A stretch of 64,000 bases of DNA. Source: Megalobrama amblycephala. Taxonomy: Eukaryota > Chordata > Actinopteri > Cypriniformes > Xenocyprididae. The stretch is from assembly GCF_018812025.1 (NCBI RefSeq), contig NC_063066.1:4202382-4266381 (forward strand), read 5' to 3'. Position numbers and translations under genes: made by a program. Positions 10,001 to 22,000 of the stretch are shown here, in pieces (positions within the stretch are counted from its first letter, which is position 1; every line of letters begins with the position of its first letter). The notes beneath the pieces are model-generated. The model saw only the letters and a program-made list of their open reading frames with translations, did not search any database and was not told the DNA's origin.

Positions 10001-13000
10001 CTATTATAAACATCAACATTTTCTGTAAAAACTGCTTTAAATTTTTTGTATTGTGAAAAGTGCAAAACCTGATTTTTAATTATTGTGTATGCTGCATGTC
10101 CATAAGACATCTCATTTCCCAAAAATATTGTGATTCTTAGTAGATCGTAGAGTCCATTGGTGCCAATGGTTTCTACATCTTATGTAGGCTTATGATACTT
10201 TTAGGAGAAACAGCCCTGGTCTGGATCCTCAGTTTTCTTTCATTTTCTGTATAATCGCAGTAGGAGGATGCTTTGTGACGTTCTGCTGGTGGCGGGTGAA
10301 GTGGAGGTACCAGCTCACAGAGTAGTGTTAGCGTCCTGCAGTCCTTACTTCTGCGCCATGTTCACAGGTACTCTTTACAAAAACGTCCTAATGCTTTTCT
10401 TACATTGATGAGAGCAACATGTCTCTCACTGCACTCTGTTGTTCTCCAATACTTAGCAATGTAGGATCTATGATTATGAATTAATAAAATGAAAAATATC
10501 TCATTGTTTACTCACCCTCATGTCATTCCAAAACTGGTGAACACAAAACATTTTCCTTTTTGGGCGAAATAACCCTTTATTGAAGGCTGACACCTAAATG
10601 TTTGCATAGTATTTACATAACATTAGGTAATATTAAGTGTCCCTGCTGATTATTCTTGATGTTCATTCTTGCTTATTTAAAGGGTTAGTTCACCCAAAAA
10701 TGAAAATTTCATTAATTACTCACCCTCATGTCGTTCCACACCCGTAAGACCTTCGTTCATCTTCAGAACGCAAATTAAGATATTTTTGCTGAAATCCTAT
10801 GGCTCAGTGAGGCCTGCATAGGGAGCAATGACATTTCCTCTCTCAAGATCCATAAAGGTACTAAAAACATCAGTTCATGTGAGTACAGTGGTTCAATATT
10901 AATATTATAAAGCGACGAGAATATTTTTGGTGCACCAAAAAAACAAAATAACGACTTATATAGTGATGGCCGATTTCGAAACACTGCTTCAGGAAGCTTC
11001 GGAGCGTTATGAATCTTTTGTGTTGAATCAGCGGTTCAGAGTGCCAAAGTCACGTGATTTCAGCAGTTTGGCGGGTTGACACGCAATCCGAATCATGATT
11101 CGACACAAGATTCATAATGCTCCGAAGCTTCACAAAGCAGTGTTTTGAAATCGTTTTAAATATGTTTTTAGTACATTAATGGATCTTGAGAGAGGAAATG
11201 TCATTACTGGCTATGCAGGCCTCACTGAGCCATCGGATTTCAACAAAAATATCTTAATTTGCATTCCGAAGATGAACGAAGGTCTTACGGGTGTGGAACG
11301 ACATGAGCGTGAGTAATTAATGACATTGTTTTCATTTTTGGATGAACTAACCCTTTAAATCTCATTTTCAACAGTTCATCTTTTAGATGTTTGATTGAGA
11401 GTTTGCTGGATCTGTATGTGTAATGCTCTGTGTTGTGCTGGATTTGTTCAGGTGACATGAGTGAAAGCAAGGCCCACCATGTCGAGATCAGGGATGTTGA
11501 TGGACAGACGCTCTTGAAGCTGGTGGATTATATTTACACCGCTGAGATCGAAGTGTCTGAGGATAATGTTCAGGTAAGTCAAGACACATGTACTGTAGCT
11601 CTTTGTGTAAAGGCTGATTTCGCTCTCTGCCTCTGGTGCTCTGTTTTGAGCATTGAGAGGCAGGGCATTTCCTCTCATTATTAGCAGAGGAAATGAGCAG
11701 AGCTGGAGAGGAAGTTTTCTGTGATGTGCACTTTGCCCGTTTTGTTGGAGCTCAATTGTCCCAGTGTGTTCTGTTGTTTGTGTGTGGGCCTTTTGTTTAG
11801 ATGTACAGAAGCAGAACACAGCAGAGGAGAACAGATGATCTGAGAAGCTTCCTGGTATTTGTGTAGGAGCAGTGTGAAGTGTCCTAGTTTTCATCTGGAG
11901 AGGATGGACAGATGCTCCAGTGGGGGTAGCGGCTGTTTATGGCTTAGTTGGTCCATGGGGATTCCGTATGTTATACTTCCCCCAAAAGCAATTTCCATTC
12001 CTTTTCTAGGAAGAAAGTGGCCATATTAGAGTTACAATGTGTAGATGTTCTAAATTCAGTCTCGTACTTCCCTGTGGCCATTGCTTTAATGTTAAGTAGC
12101 TTATGCTGTTTTATTTTTTTATTTTCATAATTCGCCAATTTAATTCATATAATTAGATGTGGAGACACTAGCTTCTACACTTTTGCAATGATTTACTAAT
12201 AATTGAATCTCTATTAAAATACCTTTTTAAACAGTGGGGGAAAAAAATTATTCAACACGTCAACAATTTTTTTTAATTAAACACAGTTCCAGTGCTTCAA
12301 TTCAACCGGCCACACACACAGGACTTCTGATCAAGAAATCAGAAGGTTAGTCAGAAGAGTAGCCCAAGAGCCAAGGAGGCAGCAGGTACGCTTGTCACAG
12401 AGAAAACAATAGGCAATGCCCTCCACCGCTACAATCCATGCACGCTCACCCCGGAAGATGCCATTATTAAAGAAAGGCATGTTGAAGCTTGTTTGAAGTT
12501 TTCTAGACAGCATTTGGAAATTCCTGTGAATTACTGGGAGAATGTAGTCTGGTCAGATGCGACAAAAATCACACTTTTTGGCAATAATACCACACGCCAT
12601 GTTTGGAGAAGAAATGGCTTTTCATATGACCCTAAAAATACCACACCAACAGTAGGTGGAGCATTGTCATCCGTTTAAAAGTCCAATCCGAATGAAAGTG
12701 CTCCATATAAACACCCCAATCGGAATAAAAATGCCCAAACCAAATGAAATTGTAATCGTTTTGAGAGGGGTGGGATAAACCTTTCTATAAACCGAACAAA
12801 ACAAAAAGTCTGCCATGTAAACGAGTTAAACCAATTACTTTGCATCGACATCATCACGCCAAGAGGCCGGGGGTCGTCAGAATGCACAATTGCGGCAGCA
12901 AAATTAAATTGGAGTAAAACTGAAATGACACGTTTATTAAATACACTGAAGGAACTCATTGTATCATTGCTACGGACCTTCATCCACATGCTTCTGCTTT

Positions 13001-16000
13001 TCTTCGGAGGGAAGGGTAGTATCGAGATGCTCCGAGATGCACAGCCACCAAAAAGGTCAGCTTCCTGCGCCCGTCTTTTTCCTCATACCTTCCTGCAGTA
13101 ATATGCTACAAATTCACACTGTTGCTGCTTGATTAAGAGCAACACTTTACATAAAAATAGCGTGCATAAGAAATAATAGAACTCCATGTTGACATGAATA
13201 CAAGGCGGAAAATAGGACATAACCTAATGTGTGTGTCACAAAGTCATTCTGATTGAAAGCGCCAGCACATGTAAACTCCGTATTGGATTATATAACGTCT
13301 TATGTAAACAGTCCACCGAATCTTTCAATCGGAATGACAAAAAATTGTACATGTAAATGTGATTAGTGAACTTTGGAGGTGGAAGCATCATGCAATGAGA
13401 CTTTCTCTTCTCATGGAATCCATATTATTTAAGGGAAGATGAATGGAGCCATGTACTGGGAAATTCTTGAGATGAATCTGTGGCCATCCACCAGGATGGG
13501 ACGCAGGTGGACCTTCCAGTAGGACAGCGATCCCAAGCGTACTGTAAATGAAACTCTGAATTGGTTCCAGAGGAAGAAAAAGTTGTTGGAATGGGCCAGT
13601 CAATCACCAGTCTTAAACCCAATAGAGCATTTGTGGAAGAAGCTGAAGATTAAGATACACAAGAGGGAATGTTCAAGATTTAAAGATGGTGAATGGACCA
13701 AAATCCCACCTGAGCACTGTGAGCGATTGATTGGTTCATACAGGACGTGTCTTGAAGCTGTCATTGCAAACAAAGGCTTTTCCAACAAGTATTAAATACA
13801 ATTTCTGTTAGTGTGTTCAATACTTTTTCCCTGTCATTTTATTTGAACCTTTTTTAATTTTATTTATAAACATGTATTTACATGAGAGTTATTATTGCCC
13901 AATGCATGGGTGGCATCAACACCAAAGGATAGTAGTGGGTGTGTTAGCTGTTCAAGAGATTTGTAGGGTCTGCATTAGTGCAAATCAGTCCATTGCAATC
14001 TACTTGTGCCTGATATGGTGATTGACCCAAATCAGACAGTTATAGAAGTGCACAGTCCTATACTGGTTAGTCATCATGAATTTGGTCGACAGGCTGGCTG
14101 GTTACATCTTATGCAGTGTGTGTGTGATGTTTTTTCATCTCTTTGTGTAATTCCTGCTGTGTTCAGGTGTTACTCCCAGCTGCCAGCCTGCTGCAGTTGA
14201 TGGATGTTCGGCAGGTTTGCTGTGACTTCCTGCAGACGCAGCTCCATCCCACCAACTGCCTGGGCATCCGAGCGTTCGCTGACCTTCACGCCTGCACAGG
14301 ACTGCTCAGCCAGGCCCACGCTTATGCCGGTGAGCTCTCTTCTTTCTTGAGTCATTGTGGGATGGGTAACAGCTAGTCGAATAAGCAACCCACCAGTATG
14401 TATTTTTATGCTAAGATACTTTGTTTGCTTGTTTGAAACAGAGCAGCACTTCACTGATGTCATGGTCGGTGAGGAGTTCATGGCCCTCTCTTTGCAGCAG
14501 GTGTGCAGTCTGATCTCCAGTGACAAACTGACCGTGTCCACTGAAGAGAGGGTAACGCATTGCCCAGTTCATTTACTTAGTTTTTGTCTTTTCTAACTGT
14601 TTTCATCTGCATATTGTGCTTCTCAATTTCAATGTTTTGTCACATCACAAAACCTGTTTTTAGCTCAGCCTTGCATGATCTGTAGACAGCAGACAGTTGA
14701 TGGTTGGTTTTTACACGCATGCTAGTGTGTGATGCTGACGGAGACGCCGAGCCATCTGTCAGTCACACTGCATTAGCTGCTCTCTGCTTACGAGTAACTT
14801 GCGTCTTCAGTCTGCACTCACACACCCACTTGATGGCAGCTGTCATCTGTCAGATGCCTCAGTGTCATTTGAGCAGCGAGGATGGCGGCCAGGCCTGCTG
14901 CGGCTTTGAGATGCAATCATACAATATGCAGAGAAACATATAGTTCACTTTGTTCTGGTCTATTACACCCCTAGGTTTTTGAGGCCATGATCGCCTGGAT
15001 AAAGCATGATAAAGAGGCCCGTTTGGAGCACATGCCTAAGCTCATGGAACATGTTCGCCTGCCCTTGCTATCCAGAGATTACCTGGTTCAGGTATGGCTG
15101 CTCACAGTTTCATAGTGAACTCTCTATATTTGTTGTGATTGCATTTCTGGTTTTCTTTAAGGGGTTAGTTCAGCCAAAAATTGAATTTCTGTCATTAATT
15201 ACTCACCCTCATGTTGTTCCACACCCGTAAGACCTTCGTTCATCTTCGGAACACACATTAAGATATTTTTGATGAAATCTGAGAGGTATATGACTCGTCC
15301 ATAGACTGCAATATAATCAAGACTTTCAAGGTCCAGAAAGGTACTAAAGACATTGTTAAAGTAGTCCACGTGACTACAGTGCTTCAACCTTAATTTTATG
15401 AATACTTCATTGACGTATAAGCGCAAGACATCACTGCCGTTGTCAGAGCGCGATCAGACCTCACTAACCGAGTGCTGAACGCAGTTGGACATAGTGGTGT
15501 ATTAGAGGTAAAAAATGATATAAATACTGTTTGGTTTCTCGCACAAACCGATCGTTTCCTGTCTTAGGACATCAATGTGTCGTCACGAGCCGCAGGGTTT
15601 AATTTGGATTTGTCTATGCAAGTTTTTTCCGACTCTTATTGATTGTGTTCCCATTCACTCGCATTATAAGACTGACAGACGGCAACGGTTGCAGTTAAAA
15701 ATCATCATTTGTGTTCTACTGAAGAAACAAAGTCACCTACATCTTGGATGCGCTGGGGGTAAGCAGATAAACATAAAATTTAAATTTTTGGGTGAACTAT
15801 CCCTTTAATTTGTGTTCTGAAGGTCTTACGGATCTGGAACGACATGAGGGTGAGTAATAAATGACAGAATTTTGGGTGAACTAACCCTTTAAGCATTATT
15901 TTTAGGATTTAAATGTGTATTTGTACAGATTGTAGAAGAGGAACCCTTGATAAAAAACAACAACACTTGTAAGGACTTCCTCATTGAGGCGATGAAGTAC

Positions 16001-19000
16001 CACCTTTTACCTGCAGACCAGAGGCACCTTATAAAGACTGACAGAACCAGACCGCGCACACCAGTCAGTCTGCCTAAGGTATTAATATACTGCAACACAA
16101 GCATTCACTTAAAACATACAGTACCAGGCAAGTTTGGATGTACTTACTAGTTCTTTATTATCTCTGGTTTCCTGAACGATTCACTAAGTCATTTAATCTG
16201 CTAACCACAGGCAAGCTTGAGGCTGTTCTGTTAAAGACTGTCTGTATATATTCCAAGATGCACTCGTAATTATTATGAATGAGAAAAAAGTGCAACACAC
16301 ATTATGACAGAATACATCCCACTTTGAGACTTGCTCATGACTGCACATGTGCATTGACTGGTCTAGTATGGAAAATACGTTTTTTGATTCTCTTTGAGCA
16401 TAAGAAACAACATTTATGGGGCAGCAGGTTGATTTTCGTTTTGACTCTTGCAGGTGATGATGGTCGTAGGGGGTCAGGCACCTAAAGCCATCCGCAGCGT
16501 GGAGTGCTATGACTTTCAAGAGGACCGCTGGTACCAGGTGGCTGACTTACCCTCCAGACGCTGTCGAGCAGGTTGCTCTCTGTTCTGTTCCTCATTGCTC
16601 GATGTGTGCTCTTCTCTTGGTGTAACTCTCTGTCTGTGTGGCTCATTTAGGTGTGGTGTATATGGCCGGTAAGGTGTATGCTGTGGGGGGATTTAACGGC
16701 TCTTTGCGTGTGCGGACAGTGGATGTGTATGATGGGCTGAAGGATCAGTGGAGCTCCGTTCCCAGCATGCAGGAGCGCCGCAGCACTTTAGGAGCAGCTG
16801 TACTGGGGGACCTGCTGTATGCTGTCGGCGGCTTTGATGGGAGTACAGGTATATCTTTGAAAAATGAATCTCAGGTTTATTTATACACTACTTAAAGGGG
16901 ACCTATTATGCAAAATTCACTTTTACATGGTGTTTGAACACAAATGTGTGTCAGTAGTGTGTGTGCACAACCACTCTCTATAATGGTAAAAATCCACCCA
17001 CTCCTCTTTTTGTAATCCCTATAAATCATTAGAAGTGTCTCAGAACAAGCTGTTTGCAGATTATAGCTTGCTGATGGAATCAGCCCTATTAACATAGACC
17101 CCACCCTAAATGAGCATTTAACAGCAGCATTCAAGAAATGTTTTCTTATTAAAGCTACTAAAGTTATTCAGTCAAGAGCAGTGCATGATTTTCTGTTTTC
17201 ATAGTTGTTTGATTCATTTTAACAACAGATAAATATTACGCTGCTGTCACTTTGAAGGTGCCTTCGAACGTTTTTTTACAAGATGTAATATAAGTCTAAG
17301 GTGTCCCCTGAATGTGTCTGTGAAGTTTCAGCTCAAAATACCCCATAGATTTTTTTTAATTAATTTTTTTAACTGCCTATTTTGGGGCATCATTAAATAT
17401 GAGCCGATTTATGCTGTGCGGCCCCTTTAAATCTCGTGCTCTCTGCCCACGGAGCTCTCGCTTGCGTTAAACAGTGCATAAACAAAGTTTACACAGCTAA
17501 TATAACCCTCAAATGGATCTTTACAAAGTGTTCGTCATGCATGCATCGGATTATGTGAGTATTGTATACTGTTATATTGCTTACATTTGATTCTGAATGA
17601 GTTTGATAGTGCTCCGTGGCTAACGGCTAATGCTACACTGTTGGAGAGATTTATAAAGAATGAAGTTGTGTTTATGAATTATACAGACTGCAAGTGTTTA
17701 ATAATGAAAATAGCGATGGCTCTTGTCTCCGTGAATATAGTAAGAAACGATGGTAACTTTAACCACATTTAACAGTACATTAGCAACATGCTAACGAAAC
17801 ATTTAGAAAGACAATTTACAAATATCACTAAAAATATCATGATATCATGAATCATGTCAGTTATTATCGCTCCATCTGCCATTGATGATTCAGCTGTGCA
17901 CATCCAGACGTTACTGGCTGCCCTTGTCTAATGCCTTGAACATGGGCTGGCATATGCAAATATTGGGGGCGTGCATATTAATGATCCCAACTGTTACGTA
18001 ACAGTCGGTGTTATGTTGTGATTCACCTGTTCTTCAGAGGTCTTTTAAACAAATGAGATTTATATAAGAAGGAAGAAACAATGGAGTTTGAGACTCTCTG
18101 TATGTCATTTCCATGTACTGAACTCTTGTTATTCAACTATGCCAAGATAAATTCAATTTTTCATTCAAGGGCACCTTTAATAAACAGATCTAATATACAC
18201 ATGTGATTTCTTTTCCTGCTGTTTAAGTTCACAGACATAACCGACTGTGTGATCGCAACTTTTTTGTGTTTTTGACATAACTTTGTGTGTATTTGACAGT
18301 TTAAGAGCAGTAAGATGTGAACTTACACAACACGCCGTCTGACAGTCGGCTTTCTGTGCGCGTGCTTCAGAGATGTGTGCTCAGAAAACCATATATCAGA
18401 AGTTTAGACTGGTATGGCTTTAAAACACATGCAGATAATAAACTTTCATGATTATGATGGACTGCAATGTCACATGAGCGTGGCCATGATAGAGATAATA
18501 ATCAAAATCAAACGGATGTTTTGTTTGTGTGGTTTTAGCAGAGTATCCGAGGTACAAGCTGTACAGGCTCCGCCCTGTTCTGGATAGGGGGCGTGGAGCA
18601 GCAGCTCATTTGCATTTAAAGGCACATGCACGAAAACAGCATGTTTTTCCTTCCACTCAAAAATGGGTATTTGCAACATGGTATAATAAATGATCTGTGG
18701 GGTATTTTGAGCTGAAACTTCACAGACACCTGAGACTTATATTACATTTTGTAAAAAGGGCATAATAGGTCCTCTTTAAAGTCAAAGTAAAGACATTTAT
18801 AACCATGTGAAAGATTTCAAATATAATCCATATATAATAGAATATAATTTCCACAAAAGCCCAACTTTTTTTAACATTGACAGTAATAGTTAAAAAGAAA
18901 GGAACATTTTTTTTTTTTTTTTAAATAGTATTATTTCACAATATCACTATTTTTGCTGTATTGTTGATCAAATAAATGCAGTAGTGGTGAGCATAATAGA

Positions 19001-22000
19001 CTTCTTTTGAATGGTGGTGTTTTTTATTTTTTATTTTTTATTTTTTTTTTACTATATCTTTACATTTAAACCAACTCTGTCTGGTTTTAGGACATGCACA
19101 ACCAGCCTCATTTTATCCCTGTTTCACTGACGATTTGAATAGCTGATGAACGTGTATCTCTCTCTCTCTCTCTCTCTCTCTGCAGGTCTGTCGTCAGTGG
19201 AGGCGTATAGCCCCAAGGCTAATGAGTGGGTGTTTGTGGCTCCCATGAACACCAGGCGTAGCAGTGTTGGGGTGGGCGTGGTTGACGGTGAGCATTTTGA
19301 GTACATGTGTGTTGAGCAATCTGCTCAACGTATTGAGGCATGCAACAATAATGTTTTAAGTGGCATGATTTTGCTATAATTAATTTGCAAAGAACATTTC
19401 GCAACATTTTACCTTTTGGGTGTTGTTACATATTTGTTTATATAACTGTGCAGATTTGATTTGCATAGTAGTTTACTTGAGTTCATTTGCACACACTCTT
19501 TTGTGTAGTGATTTCACACAGGGTGTCTGATGCTTGTACAGGAAAGCTTTATGCTGTTGGAGGTTATGATGGAGCGTCTCGGCAGTGTTTGAGTACTGTA
19601 GAGGAGTTTAACCCAGTCACTAATAAGTGGTGCTATGTGGCGGACATGAGCACTAGACGCAGTGGAGCTGGTTAGTTCCTCTTTGGACATGATTTTAATT
19701 ACATTGGGCTCACTTCTTTTGGTTCTTACAGTTGGCATCTCCACTTATTCACTGGCTGGGATGCAATTGTGTGTGTGTTTGTGTGTACAGGTGTTGGAGT
19801 GCTCAATGGACAGCTGTATGCTGCAGGTGGACACGATGGTCCTCTGGTGAGGAAGAGTGTGGAGGTTTATGACCCTGCCAGTAACAACTGGAGACAAGTG
19901 TGTGACATGAACATGTGCCGAAGGAACGCAGGTGAGCAACCGGAGGAGAGACAGCAGTGCTCGACATTGAGCAGTGTCATGTGCTTGTCCTTTAGATAAG
20001 TATATTGGTTTACTTGTGCGAGTAAAAAAAGTAATTGTGTAAATGTAATTTATTCTGAAGCAATATTCGCATCAGTGTTCTTTCTGCGTCATTTGTCCTC
20101 TCAATTTGATTCCCAGGACATTTTTTATTTTTATAAAGGGCATTTTCCCCCTAACCTTAATAAATGCATGCGTCATCTTTCATGTTGAATTGTAACCAGT
20201 CAAATGAAATCAGAAGCTGCATCTGAAGTGGCATTTAGATGTATTTACACAGACGATTTAATGAAGCTTAGAGGTAGCAAGAATGCATTTACACTGCAAA
20301 ATTACAATAATGTTGAGACTGATGTTTTAAATAATTTGTTTTCTGTGTATATTGTGTATAGTTTGTCCATGCATATTGATGTTTATCAACAAAATTCACT
20401 CCTAAAAGTGTGAGTCAGATATGGGAATGAGGCTAAATGTTCTGTATCGGAAATTGCAAACAAAAGTTCTATAGAAACTATATCTATAGAAATATATAGA
20501 TATACCAAAATGATTCACTGATTAACCATTAAAGGATTAGTTCACTAAAATTTCCTGATAATTTACTCACCCCCATGTTATCCAAGATGTTCATGTCTTT
20601 CTTTCTTCAGTCGCAAAGAAATGAAAGTTTTAGAGAAAAACATTCCAGGATTTATTCTCCATATAGTGGACTTCACTGGGGTTCAATAGGTTGAAGGTCC
20701 AAATGTCAGTTTCAGTGCAGCTTCAAAGAGCTCTACATGATCCCAGACGAGGAATAAGAGTCTTATCTAGAGAAACCATCATCATTTTCTAAAAAAACTA
20801 AAAATTATATACTTTTTAACCACAAATGCTCGCCTTGCACTGCTCTGTGATGTGCCACTTATTACGTAATCATGTGGGAAAGGTCATGCGTGTGGGAGGC
20901 GGAAGTTACGAGCAAGTGTCAAAGCGAACGTGCAGAGACTAAGAGTCTATGTCGGACGATTTTGAAGTTGGAGGAGTAAATGAGATTAAGCATTTCGTCC
21001 TATTGCGGTACTTCCACCTACGTCACGTGTGACCTTTCCAACGTGATTATGTAATGTGTTGCACATCGCAGAGCTAATGCAAGATGAACATTTGTGGTTA
21101 AAATGTATAAATTTTTATTTTATTTTTAGAAAATGACTGATTTTTTTCACTAGATAAGACCCTTATTCCTCATCTGGGGTCGTGTAGAGCCCTTTGAAGC
21201 TTCAATTTGGCCTTCATCCCGTTGAACCCCAGTGAAGTCCACTATATGGAGAAAAATCCTGGAATGTTTTCCTCAAAAACCTTCATTTATTTTTGACTGA
21301 CGAAAGACAGACATGAACATCTTGGATGACATGGGGGTGAGTAAATTATCAGGAAATTTGAATTCTGAAGTGAACTAAACCTTTAAGATGGATTAAATAA
21401 TAGACAAATTTATTAAACTGAATGAGATTAGATGCAAATGAAGGTTTTGATAGTAAGAAGGCAGTTATGATGAATGAAACGTTTAGATGAAACATTTTGT
21501 GTAGTGAAAAAGACACTTTGTAATTATTGTGTATTGTAGTAACAATTGAAAATATGTTAATGTTTGAAAAAAGTTCACTTTTGAAGATCTTTTCCGATAT
21601 TAGTACTAAAGAGTTTTGAAAAAATACCACTTGCGAAAACGGCAGCAAAGCAATTAAAAAAAAAAAAAACTTGTAAAAGGTTATATCTCTTAAAAACTCT
21701 TAAACAATTCTAGAAAATGTTATTTTAGTAGTCTTGACACAGTTTCAAAGTTTGGATCCTATACTAGAAACTTTTAGAAATCTCTTCCTGGTCAAAAATG
21801 ACCCGAATATGTTTACAAGAGCTAAAGCACTGAAGAAAATGGTTTTATGTGTACATTAAAAATTATGTTCACAAGAGTTCCTGTTGTGAATGTCAAACAC
21901 TAGACATGTTCCAAGACCTTTAAAATCCTTTAAAAGTTAAGTGTGTTTGTCTCTAGGAGTGTGTGCCATAAACGGTTTACTGTATGTGATCGGAGGAGAC

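Larger units (their letters stand above)
12231..13834 (+). mobile_element. Tc1-like transposon, split by an insertion
   Basis: The left end CAGTGGGGGAAAAAAATTAT and the right end near 13834 are inverted copies. The coding interior matches Tc1 transposase on both sides of an unrelated block at about 12662-13368. It is 1.6 kb instead of about 0.9-1.2 kb because of that insertion. Confidence 0.75.
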
